Origin: an uncultured Bacteroidales bacterium
GTDB taxonomy: Bacteria; Bacteroidota; Bacteroidia; Bacteroidales; Bacteroidaceae
Length of the DNA: 64,000 nucleotides
Assembly (NCBI GenBank): GCA_902775375.1
Contig: CACYLU010000006.1
Coordinates: 1 to 64,000 of the forward strand
Reading direction: 5' to 3'
The translations under genes were made by a program, and so were the position numbers. Below, in pieces: positions 44,894-53,047 of this stretch (the stretch's first letter is position 1; every line of letters begins with the position of its first letter). Below the pieces are notes generated by a model. The model saw only the letters and a list, made by a program, of their open reading frames with translations. It was not told the DNA's origin and did not search any database.

Positions 44894-46984
44894 TTAACTA
44901 ATAGCAGACCAATTGACATTTGTCTTGCGCAAGTTCTTGAGTTGGCGCCACAGCAACTCATACTTTGGCAGTTCGCAGGTGGGGTCTTCTTCGATAATGC
45001 GTTCTGCTACATCACGAGCCAGTTGCAGGATCTGTCCGTCGCGAGCCAGGTCGGCAATCTTTAGGTCGAATGCCATCCCGCTCTGCTGTGTTCCCTCTAA
45101 ATCGCCAGGCCCACGTAGCTTCAAGTCAGCTTCAGCAATCTCAAACCCATCGTTCGTGCGTACCATGATTTCTATGCGTTTCCTGGTATCTTCTGCCAAT
45201 TTGAATCCTGTGACTAGAATACAATACGACTGATCGGCTCCACGTCCAACACGTCCTCTTAATTGATGCAGTTGCGACAGTCCAAATCTTTCTGCATTCT
45301 GAATCACCATCACTGAGGCGTTGGGCACGTTAACGCCCACTTCTATCACTGTGGTGGCAACCATGATTTGTGCTTCTCCACGCACAAAGCGTTGCATCTG
45401 CTCATCCTTTAGTGCAGGTTTCATCTGACCGTGCACCTGGCATACCGTCAGGTCTGGGAAGTCATCGCATACTTGCGAATAGCCCTCCACCAGATTCTTC
45501 AAGTCAATCTTCTCACTCTCTTTGATGAGCGGATAGACGATATAGATTTGTCTGCCTTCGTTCACTTGCTTGCGAATGAAAGCATTCAACTGTTGTTTGC
45601 GGTTATCAAACTGATGCAGTGTGGCGATAGGCTTGCGTCCAGGAGGCAACTCGTCAATCACTGACACATCCAAATCTCCATATAGTGTCATCGCCAACGT
45701 GCGTGGAATTGGGGTGGCTGTCATCACCAATACATGTGGAGGTTGTGTGCTCTTAGCCCAAAGCCTGGCACGTTGAGCCACTCCAAAGCGGTGCTGCTCA
45801 TCAATCACCGCCAGTCCGAGATGTGCAAAGTTCACGCCATCCTCAATCAGGGCATGCGTTCCAATCAATATGTGCACGTCTCCACTCTGCAGTCCGTTAA
45901 GTATCTCTTCACGTTTCTTGCCTTTGATGGAGCCTGTAAGCAATTCTACCCGCACTCCCAGTCCGTCCATTTGCTGACGCAGCGTGTCATAGTGCTGGTT
46001 GGCCAAAATCTCGGTAGGTGCCATCAGGCAAGCTTGATAGCCGTTGTCAAGTGCCAGTAGCATGCTCATCAGTGCCACCATCGTTTTCCCACTGCCCACA
46101 TCTCCTTGCAGCAGTCGGTTCATCTGCTTGCCACTGCCCATGTCGGCACGTATCTCACGCAGTACTCGCTTCTGTGCATTGGTCAGTTCAAAAGGCAGGT
46201 AGTCGCGATAGAAAGTGTTGAAAAATGCACCCACATGGTGGAATACATATCCTCTGAATTTCCTGCGTCTGTCGCTGGCATAGCGTAGGATATTGAGCTG
46301 CACATAGAACAGCTCCTCAAATTTCAGACGAAGTTTTGCCTGACGCAAGGCCTCGTTGTTCTGTGGAAAGTGAATGTTGCGCAGGGCTTCGTTGAGGGGC
46401 ATCAGGTGCTGTTGGGAAATGATTTCTGGCGTGAGCGTCTCTGGTAGTGCTTCTTTCAGCAGCGGCATGGCGTTTAGCATCATCTTTTCGATGGCATGCG
46501 AATTGAGGAAGCTGCGCTTCATCTTTTCCGTGGTGTTGTAGTAAGGCTGCATGCCTAAGTTTGACAGCTGTACCTCCGATGCTGGGTCCAGATCGGGGTG
46601 GGCAATGTTTACCCTGCCATTGAACACACTTGGCTTGCCAAACACGATGTATTCCTGATGTATTTTGTAGCGGCTTACCACATATTTGATGCCTTGGAAC
46701 CAAATTAGATCGATGAAGCCGGTGCCATCGGTAAAGTGAGCGATGAGTCGCTTACCCCTCCCTTCACCGGCAGTCTCGAAGGCTGTTATCCGCCCGCGCA
46801 CCTGTATGTAGGGCATGTCGCCTGTCACCTCATTGATGGAGTATATCTTGCTCCTGTCTACGTATTTGTAGGGGAAGTAGTACAGCAGGTCTAGCACTGA
46901 ATGTATGTTCAGTTCCTTGGCCAGTAAGATAGCGCGTTGCGGTCCTACGCCACTGATATATTTCACATCCAGTTGCTCAATCAT
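44894..46984 (-). CDS. recG: ATP-dependent DNA helicase RecG
   Basis: The 696-residue helicase rescues stalled forks. The N-terminal wedge/OB domain (residues 1-200, with YKYVDRSKIYSINEV) is followed by Walker A QGDVGSGKT, motif II AVIDEQHRFGV, motif VI QLRGRVGRG and the TRG-type C-terminal region. The length is typical. It is followed on the same strand, after 77 nt upstream-side, by ispD and DJ-1 genes, although no shared regulation is obvious. Confidence 0.97.
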   Translation of the reverse strand: MIEQLDVKYISGVGPQRAILLAKELNIHSVLDLLYYFPYKYVDRSKIYSINEVTGDMPYIQVRGRITAFETAGEGRGKRLIAHFTDGTGFIDLIWFQGIKYVVSRYKIHQEYIVFGKPSVFNGRVNIAHPDLDPASEVQLSNLGMQPYYNTTEKMKRSFLNSHAIEKMMLNAMPLLKEALPETLTPEIISQQHLMPLNEALRNIHFPQNNEALRQAKLRLKFEELFYVQLNILRYASDRRRKFRGYVFHHVGAFFNTFYRDYLPFELTNAQKRVLREIRADMGSGKQMNRLLQGDVGSGKTMVALMSMLLALDNGYQACLMAPTEILANQHYDTLRQQMDGLGVRVELLTGSIKGKKREEILNGLQSGDVHILIGTHALIEDGVNFAHLGLAVIDEQHRFGVAQRARLWAKSTQPPHVLVMTATPIPRTLAMTLYGDLDVSVIDELPPGRKPIATLHQFDNRKQQLNAFIRKQVNEGRQIYIVYPLIKESEKIDLKNLVEGYSQVCDDFPDLTVCQVHGQMKPALKDEQMQRFVRGEAQIMVATTVIEVGVNVPNASVMVIQNAERFGLSQLHQLRGRVGRGADQSYCILVTGFKLAEDTRKRIEIMVRTNDGFEIAEADLKLRGPGDLEGTQQSGMAFDLKIADLARDGQILQLARDVAERIIEEDPTCELPKYELLWRQLKNLRKTNVNWSAIS

Positions 46985-47061
46985 TCAATTTTTGACTTTG
47001 AAACACACCCCTTTTTAATGTGAAAAGTGGATGCTTAAATTTGGTTGGGATGAATCAACTT

Positions 47062-47733
47062 TTATTTTGCCAGTACCTCTGCTATTTTGAGGTCAAACGG
47101 TGTGGTTATCTTGATGTTTTCGCGATTGCCTTCGGTCAGTGTGACAGCAATACCCATCGCTTCAACTACCGAAGCATCATCGGTGAAAGCTGTGGTATAC
47201 GGCTGTTCATAGGCACGTTTCAGCAGATTTACACTAAATACTTGCGGCGTTTGTACCAAACGGAACTCACTGCGTGGAACGGTTTTTGAGGATTGGGAAT
47301 CATTCAATTTCCTTATTGTCTCAATGACAGGGATAACAGGAATCACGGCCTTCTTCTCTTCTGCCTGCTCATAGCAACGCTGCAACACTTCTTGTGATAC
47401 GAAAGGACGTACACCATCATGCACACCTACTACGGCATCCTCTTCTGCAGGGATGATGGCCAGACCATTCTTTACCGAATGGAATCGTGTCTCGCCCCCA
47501 GGCACTACCTGATGTTGGATGATGCATCCATGTTGCCTGCACAACTTTTGCCAATAGGCTATCTGCTCTTGTGGAAGTACCACAATCAGCTGCATCTCAG
47601 CATCAAATAGTTTGAAAGCTTCAAGCGTACGCATCAGCACAGGTTTCCCGTTAATCGGCAGGAACTGCTTTGGCACATCACCACCCATACGCAGTCCTTT
47701 GCCACCAGCCACTATGATGGCATATCGCTTCAT
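47062..47733 (-). CDS. ispD: 2-C-methyl-D-erythritol 4-phosphate cytidylyltransferase
   Basis: The 223-residue enzyme couples MEP to CTP in the non-mevalonate isoprenoid pathway. It begins [19 protein letters not shown], the CTP-binding loop with the conserved Gly-rich and Lys residues, and has [11 protein letters not shown] and the C-terminal [11 protein letters not shown]. It overlaps the DJ-1 gene by 4 nt. Confidence 0.96.
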   Translation of the reverse strand: MKRYAIIVAGGKGLRMGGDVPKQFLPINGKPVLMRTLEAFKLFDAEMQLIVVLPQEQIAYWQKLCRQHGCIIQHQVVPGGETRFHSVKNGLAIIPAEEDAVVGVHDGVRPFVSQEVLQRCYEQAEEKKAVIPVIPVIETIRKLNDSQSSKTVPRSEFRLVQTPQVFSVNLLKRAYEQPYTTAFTDDASVVEAMGIAVTLTEGNRENIKITTPFDLKIAEVLAK

Positions 47734-48281
47734 GCCGGAACCATCATGGCTGCTTTCAGCTCAGCCACCTTGTCTGCACCAAACAGCATATCTACAACAG
47801 CCAACGCGAAATCCAATGAAACGCCAGGTCCTTTGCCAGTGATAATCAAACCATCACGCTGTACAGATGCACCGGTATATTCAGCTCCTGTCAGGAACCC
47901 TTCAAAGCCAGGATAGCAAGTAGCTTTCTTACCGTTCATGATACCCAGTTTGCCCAGTACCATCGGAGCGGCGCAGATGGCAGCCACAGGCTTGCCTTTC
48001 TCTATTTGGCGTTGCAGTGCCTTTCCCAAAAACTCACACTCGCTCAGCGTCTGTGCTCCAGGCATACCACCAGGCAACAGCAGCAGGTCTGCATCCATCA
48101 GATCGCAGCTGTCAATGTTCTTGTCGCACAACACAGGCACCTCATGGGCACCCATCACTATCTCGTTAGGGGTTACAGACACCATTACTACATCAGCACC
48201 TGCACGCTTCAGCACGTCCACCGATGTCAGTGCTTCTATCTCCTCGAAGCCGTCAGCAAAAAATACATATACCTTTTTCAT
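47730..48281 (-). CDS. DJ-1/PfpI-family protein
   Basis: The 183-residue single-domain protein has the nucleophile-elbow cysteine in [11 protein letters not shown] near residue 103 and the glutamate of the family in [12 protein letters not shown] (residue 16). It resembles DJ-1/YajL-type proteins, which act as deglycases or oxidative-stress chaperones; the exact activity is debated. Its translation start at 48281 ([11 protein letters not shown]) is well supported and its stop overlaps ispD by 4 nt. Confidence 0.93.
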   Translation of the reverse strand: MKKVYVFFADGFEEIEALTSVDVLKRAGADVVMVSVTPNEIVMGAHEVPVLCDKNIDSCDLMDADLLLLPGGMPGAQTLSECEFLGKALQRQIEKGKPVAAICAAPMVLGKLGIMNGKKATCYPGFEGFLTGAEYTGASVQRDGLIITGKGPGVSLDFALAVVDMLFGADKVAELKAAMMVPA

Positions 48282-48408
48282 GTTTACATGCTTTTGTTTT
48301 CCATTGCGAAAATAAACATTAATGCTGAATTGGCAAAATGTTTTGTAGAAAAAAGGTGTCAAGGAGACACCCCCTGACACCCAGAAAATTTGATATGTGG
48401 TTATCTTG

Positions 48409-49659
48409 TTACTGTTTCTCTAAGATAAACCACTCGCCTCCCCAACTACTGAGTGGCCATGTGGTGTAGGCATAACATTCTAGTCGATTGTCGGTGAGTA
48501 CTACCACCTTCATGCCATAGTCGATACCCAACCCACTTTTGTCCTTATTGCCTGTAATTAACTTGATGTTATTGCCATCAATGCTATAAACGCCATTACA
48601 GTTTCCTAGCCAGTTGTCATCTACATTACCAGTTCCGCCACTGCCCATATCCATAAAGGTGATGGTAGAGCCTTCCTTTTCGTAATCACGCCAACGGCCA
48701 TACCTGCCACAGGTTACTACCTTCCAGGTGCCCAGCAACTTGTCTATGTTGGCATTCACATCTATGTCCTCATAAACCTCCAAGTTACTACCTGTCAGAA
48801 GTGTAACAGCCTGTAATACATCAGTGCTGGTAGTGGTAAATGCTCCCCAGTTCTTTACATAATCTTGTATGAATTGACGTGCATCATCCGAACCGAAACT
48901 GTTGAACTTAAGTGCTATCTTAGCCATCGGCAGTATGGTTAGGCCAATATCCACTGGCAGTAGGGTAAATACGTATGGATAATGTTGCTCCTTGATGGAA
49001 TATTTAACCGACAATGCCTTGTATAGGTCTCCCAATTGCGTATTGGTCAGTTGGTTGAGGAAAATGTCATTCTCCAGCATCAGCTCAGTAAAGCTCCATG
49101 TGAGAAGGTCATTCTCATCACTCTCTTCAACGAATTTAAAGTTATTGTAGGCAATCGCCAACTCCCAGCCGCCATCAGTACGCTTGGCTAACTCCTTGAA
49201 GGCATTATTCTTTTCCAACAGCCGTTCGATAAACTTGCGATAATAATCTTCACCCCACATAAAGTGAAGCTTCATCGGGTGATTGAGGCACGTCTGCACC
49301 AAAGCACGAGTGGTCATCTTTTCCACCAGTTCTTGTGGCACCTGCGTCTTCGCAAGGTTCTCATCCTCTGGTGCCATGTCATTCCATCCCGAGCCATAAC
49401 CAGGCTTATTTGGGTAGTCGTAAGGCTCGTCCACCTCATACATCCCGCTGGTATCAATGGCATCATGCTCAGCGTTAAAAGGTTCAGCAGTCAATGCAAA
49501 CTGAACTCCCTGGTGTGCATTCATCAGCATATCCTTGATGGTAGTAGCTTTTGTGATAGGCTCTACGGGGTCGATAATCAGTATTGGTTCATCCTCATTA
49601 TTCGTTGAGCAAGCTACCAGCATAGGCAGTATAGCCAGCATAAAGTAAAAGCGTTTCAT
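48409..49659 (-). CDS. Lipoprotein with lipocalin-like C-terminal domain, third gene of the ECF sigma operon
   Basis: The 416-residue protein has a signal peptide with lipobox LVAC (near residue 18) followed by acidic residues (CSTNNEDEP), which suits export to the cell surface. The central part is helical and unrecognised. The last 115 residues (LLGTWKVVTCGRYG...) look like a lipocalin-type beta-barrel. It lies 29 nt beyond the anti-sigma gene, so it is probably in the same transcript. The function is unknown. Confidence 0.8.
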   Translation of the reverse strand: MKRFYFMLAILPMLVACSTNNEDEPILIIDPVEPITKATTIKDMLMNAHQGVQFALTAEPFNAEHDAIDTSGMYEVDEPYDYPNKPGYGSGWNDMAPEDENLAKTQVPQELVEKMTTRALVQTCLNHPMKLHFMWGEDYYRKFIERLLEKNNAFKELAKRTDGGWELAIAYNNFKFVEESDENDLLTWSFTELMLENDIFLNQLTNTQLGDLYKALSVKYSIKEQHYPYVFTLLPVDIGLTILPMAKIALKFNSFGSDDARQFIQDYVKNWGAFTTTSTDVLQAVTLLTGSNLEVYEDIDVNANIDKLLGTWKVVTCGRYGRWRDYEKEGSTITFMDMGSGGTGNVDDNWLGNCNGVYSIDGNNIKLITGNKDKSGLGIDYGMKVVVLTDNRLECYAYTTWPLSSWGGEWFILEKQ

Positions 49660-49688
49660 AATCATATGATTTATTTATTTAGTTAGTG

Positions 49689-51251
49689 TTATTTCCCTAA
49701 ATTAAAGCGCAATCCCATATTAATGTTGAAGTTGAATTGTTTTTCCTGATAGATGGTAGGCAGACTGCTCTTGTTGTCGAAATAGTATGCCACACCAGGC
49801 TCTGCATATATACTCAGCAGTTTAGTGATAGAGAACTGCACACCAGCACTGCCTCCGATGGAGAGTTGCCAAGGCTTCTCTTCAATGTCTTGACGATCTT
49901 CCCTGTCGGCCATGTTGGATGCCATGCTCAATGTGCTACGTGAACCTTTAACTACTTTCTCTATCTCTCCTCCTGCACTGAGATAAATGTTGAAGCGGCC
50001 AGGGTTCCATAGCGTGTATGCCAAAGCTACGGGTACACCTATAAAGTGTAGCTTCTGCTCGCTTTGTTCCTGATAATTCTCTACCTGAAGTACAAGATCA
50101 GACGAGTGGTAGCTATAGTCGATACCTGCCTGCAAACTCCAACTGTCATTGAAGTGATAGCGCATTGACAGTCCCACTTTCACTGGCTGGCGGTGGTGGG
50201 TGTCGGCAACCATTGAGTACATCTGGTTATTGATCATCACCCGATCCCCTATATTATTACTGTTATTGAGACCTCGGGTGCGGCCGTAATTGCTACTGTA
50301 ATTACTTAAGCCACTTATTATCCCGCCATTGTTATAATCCTCCACAGGTGTTGTCGGATTGTCGTAACCTGGATTTGCTGGAGGGGTTTTATCTGAATCA
50401 CCAGTGCCCCCTATACTAATATCAGGGCTTCCGTTAATGTCATGGTCATTACCATGATCAGGATGAGTTGTGGGTTTAATATTAGAATTAACCACAGAAT
50501 TATAGAAATACATGTTATTTACCGATAGCCTGTTGGCATAGTCAAGGCGGTAGCTGTTGGGGCTACCTAACCCTTGCATGCCAGCCACACTGGCACCCAC
50601 TTCCCAGCGCTTGAAGCCAGATTTGTTGCGCTTAGCATGAATAGCAGGCTGCTTTGACTCTAACGACGATTGCTTGACAATTACTGGTGCCGCTACATCA
50701 TTAGCATCACTCTCTTGCGCCAGTTCTTGCTTTGTTTCCTGCGCATCACCTTCAATGATAGTAGGAAGAATCTCAGTATGTGCTTGCTCATTTCCCGTTT
50801 CTGCATCCACAACCGTCTCTGCTATCAAATTCTCTTTTCCTGCTGCAGGCGCTGCAGACAACCACTCAATGCTCTGTCGCTCCCTGGTCACTTGCTTAGG
50901 CTTTGGCGATGTTGTCTCCTTCGCTTCTGCTATTACATTCTTTGGCTCTTTGTTGTATGTAGGCAGTGTTTGTGTCTCAATAGTCTGCTCCTGTGCTACA
51001 GGCTTGGGCAAATCATCATTATCCATCAGCAGGAGGGTGCCTGTGCCGATGGCCACAGTTACTATGGCAGCCGCAGCTGCTCCCCTCATCCATGGCGGTA
51101 TCAAGCGTCGCTGGGTATCACTGGCTTTGTTAACAGGAACCAAGCCGCGATGCTCCATCTCTCGCTGGATATCATCCAGCAGACCTTCTGGTGCAGGCTG
51201 TTCAAAGTCTGCGAATCGGTCTTGCATGTCTTTCATCCATTGCTCTTTCAT
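49689..51251 (-). CDS. Anti-sigma factor predicted to span both membranes (Dma-like)
   Basis: The 520-residue protein has three parts. The cytoplasmic N-terminus (residues 1-48; MKEQWMKDMQDRFADFEQ) resembles Bacteroidetes anti-sigma segments. One hydrophobic helix follows (PWMRGAAAAAIVTVAIGTGT, about 53-72). A long low-complexity Asn/Gly/Ser/Asp/Pro-rich stretch (about 75-350) then connects to a C-terminal outer-membrane beta-barrel with alternating aromatic strands, ending in NINMGLRFNLGK. This inner-to-outer membrane layout matches the dual membrane-spanning anti-sigma (Dma) proteins described in Bacteroides thetaiotaomicron. Its start overlaps the sigma gene by 4 nt. Confidence 0.85.
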   Translation of the reverse strand: MKEQWMKDMQDRFADFEQPAPEGLLDDIQREMEHRGLVPVNKASDTQRRLIPPWMRGAAAAAIVTVAIGTGTLLLMDNDDLPKPVAQEQTIETQTLPTYNKEPKNVIAEAKETTSPKPKQVTRERQSIEWLSAAPAAGKENLIAETVVDAETGNEQAHTEILPTIIEGDAQETKQELAQESDANDVAAPVIVKQSSLESKQPAIHAKRNKSGFKRWEVGASVAGMQGLGSPNSYRLDYANRLSVNNMYFYNSVVNSNIKPTTHPDHGNDHDINGSPDISIGGTGDSDKTPPANPGYDNPTTPVEDYNNGGIISGLSNYSSNYGRTRGLNNSNNIGDRVMINNQMYSMVADTHHRQPVKVGLSMRYHFNDSWSLQAGIDYSYHSSDLVLQVENYQEQSEQKLHFIGVPVALAYTLWNPGRFNIYLSAGGEIEKVVKGSRSTLSMASNMADREDRQDIEEKPWQLSIGGSAGVQFSITKLLSIYAEPGVAYYFDNKSSLPTIYQEKQFNFNINMGLRFNLGK

Positions 51252-51829
51252 CTTGGTTCTTGTTTTTCAGTTATGTATTTTTTTATCCTCTTAGCCAGCA
51301 TTTTCTTGGCCCTTGACAACTGTGAGATGGAGGTTGTCTCCTGTATGCCCAGCAGTTCTGCTATCTCTTTGTGAGTCCTCCCCTCAATGGCATACAGGTT
51401 AAATACTATCCTGTTGCCAGGCGGTAAGGCTCTTATCATTTGGTACAATACATCAGTCGGTATCTTTGGCAGGATATTCATCTCTTCAGTCTCATCGCTG
51501 ATGTCGGGCATTATCCGGTCGTCAAACTCCACCAGGTTGTTCCGTTCTTTCTTTTTCAGGAAGGTCAACGACTCGTTCACTACAATCTGTCTTAGCCATG
51601 CTTTCAGTGAACCTTCCTCTCTGTATTTGAAGCTACTGCCCTTTGTGAAGATTTTTATGAAGCTCTCTTGTAACACGTCTCTTGTGTCTTCATAATCAAT
51701 GATATAACGAGAGCAAACGGCAGTAAGGAAATTCGCATAGCAGGCATACAACTTCCCCATCACCGAGGCATCGCCCCGTTGCAACATCTCAGCCAGTTCG
51801 CGTTCACTATGCTTCTGCAGGTCGCTCAT
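51248..51829 (-). CDS. ECF-type RNA polymerase sigma factor
   Basis: The 193-residue protein has sigma region 2 (residues 15-80, with YACYANFLTAVCSRYIIDYEDTRDVLQESFIKIF) and region 4 (residues 125-190, including YAIEGRTHKEIAELLGIQETTSISQLSRAKK, the helix-turn-helix), with no regions 1 or 3, so it is an ECF sigma. It is the first gene of a three-gene operon with the Dma-like anti-sigma and a lipoprotein. A 46-nt block upstream, shared with the serpin gene, may be its own autoregulated promoter. Confidence 0.93.
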   Translation of the reverse strand: MSDLQKHSERELAEMLQRGDASVMGKLYACYANFLTAVCSRYIIDYEDTRDVLQESFIKIFTKGSSFKYREEGSLKAWLRQIVVNESLTFLKKKERNNLVEFDDRIMPDISDETEEMNILPKIPTDVLYQMIRALPPGNRIVFNLYAIEGRTHKEIAELLGIQETTSISQLSRAKKMLAKRIKKYITEKQEPR

Positions 51830-51885
51830 TTTTTCATGTCACATCTTCTCTTCTGCAGGTCCCTTTCTATGTTCTTCATGTAAAT

Positions 51886-51931
51886 AAACTACCAAATCCT
51901 GAAACCTTGCATGCTATTAACATACTTTAAC
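51886..51931 (-). promoter_or_regulatory. Candidate autoregulated promoter of the ECF sigma operon
   Basis: The minus strand from 51931 to 51886 reads GTTAAAGTATGTTAAT, then TGCAAGGTTTC and GGATTTGGTAGTTT, matching the block upstream of the serpin gene at 41 of 46 positions. It lies 56 nt before the sigma start codon. Confidence 0.68.
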
Positions 51932-51979
51932 GAAAAGGGGTACATGTACCCTGCAGGAGACTGCTCAGCAATATGTGAT

Positions 51980-52018
51980 ATAACCCCGACAATTGGACAA
52001 GTAATTTTCGGGGGTTAT
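51980..52018. other. Inverted repeat between the sigma operon and the accessory module
   Basis: ATAACCCCGA (51980-51989) pairs with TCGGGGGTTAT (52008-52018), apart from one extra G. It marks the border between the two divergent loci and could be a bidirectional terminator or a border remnant. Confidence 0.5.
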
Positions 52019-52147
52019 TATGTTAGAAAGTAAAAGGAAGAGACGTGATTATCCCTGCTTGTCGGCCTGGCAGTGTGCGGCAATAAAAATAATTGCTCTC
52101 AATTGATAAAAAAGACGAGATAAGCTTTAATATTCACAAATTAGTTA

Positions 52148-52255
52148 TACCTTTGCGCGCTTTTAGATTTATCCTAGATAGTATAGATGCCATACTTGCT
52201 GTTGAGCCAGGCAACGATAAGCGGTCATATCTATTTACAACTAACGTTGCCCGGC
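52148..52255 (+). promoter_or_regulatory. Promoter and structured leader of the accessory module
   Basis: TACCTTTG (52148-52155) is a -7 box. The leader then contains GCCAGGCAACG (52206-52216), which pairs with CGTTGCCCGGC (52245-52255) except for one mismatch, across a 28-nt loop. The right arm ends 7 nt before the ATG at 52263, so the stem could hide the ribosome site. Confidence 0.6.
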
Positions 52256-52262
52256 ATGACTA

Positions 52263-52850
52263 ATGATTAATGTAATGATTCAAGATGGTAAGCTCAATAT
52301 CACTATCACCATAGATTCACATTTCACGCAATATGTTGCTCCGTTCATCATTGCTCTCATCGAACAATTGAAGCCCTATATGAATGATCTTCAAGCAGGA
52401 TCTTTTACTACCCAACCCATATGCCTGCAGTTCTTCACCTCTTTCAACACCACTGCCAGCCAAGAGGCACTGCGACAGGCCATCGGCAGCATTACATCGA
52501 GGATGGATGTCAAATCAGGGCGCGACTGGGTGGCGGTGTATTTGGCCTATTGCTTCTTTGCCGGACAACTGAAGCTGACGAAGCGGTATGCCGATTTCTT
52601 CTACGACATCGATCTGCTGATGCCAGACCTGCTGGGCAATGTCGATGCCTTAAAGAGCGGTTATGGACGTTATAAGAGTCTGGCTGAGTCGTTGGCAGCC
52701 GAGTGCAAAAACTGGTTTGTCTGCAACGGCTGCTTGCCTCCACAGACCGAGTGGACCTCCTCGCTGTATCACTACCATGTGGCGGACAGCAAGCGTATGC
52801 TGGTGCATGAACTGGTAGCATCACTGACCAAAGCCTTCATCACTGTCTGA
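52263..52850 (+). CDS. Conserved-looking protein of unknown function (possibly DUF6043-like)
   Basis: The 195-residue protein has no signal peptide, catalytic motif or membrane segment. The predicted structure is mostly helical, with an N-terminal beta strand region (NITITIDSHF). I recall a DUF6043-type family in Bacteroidales at this type of locus, but the match is from memory only. It is the first gene of the accessory module and is preceded by a structured leader. Confidence 0.65.
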   Translation: MINVMIQDGKLNITITIDSHFTQYVAPFIIALIEQLKPYMNDLQAGSFTTQPICLQFFTSFNTTASQEALRQAIGSITSRMDVKSGRDWVAVYLAYCFFAGQLKLTKRYADFFYDIDLLMPDLLGNVDALKSGYGRYKSLAESLAAECKNWFVCNGCLPPQTEWTSSLYHYHVADSKRMLVHELVASLTKAFITV

Positions 52851-52865
52851 TAATTCTGCAGTTGT

Positions 52866-52913
52866 CCGACTCGTCCGACTGAAAAGGCACTTTTTCCCCG
52901 ACTCGTCCGACTG
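52866..52913. repeat. Two 16-bp direct repeats upstream of the RepA-like gene
   Basis: CCGACTCGTCCGACTG occurs at 52866-52881 and again at 52898-52913; each copy itself contains two CCGACT units. They lie between the first two module genes and could be an operator or replication-type iterons. Confidence 0.6.
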
Positions 52914-53047
52914 TGGCCGATAAATCATTGGTTTCCTTCTTTCGTCTGCCATGTTTTGGCGAACTTTGTTACAGTGATTAGCGCGCAAAAATCACATAGA
53001 AGTTTAATTAAAACAAAGGAAAAAGATGAAAGAAGTAAAAAAAACTA

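Noticed and set aside
50670-51374. Long plus-strand frames opposite the anti-sigma gene
   Set aside because: They are shadows of low-complexity codons in the spacer region; the minus-strand gene has clear domains and an operon context.
52256-52270. Upstream four-codon frame (MTND) overlapping the first module gene
   Set aside because: Too short to judge; could be chance, since ATG and TAA are frequent in this AT-rich leader.
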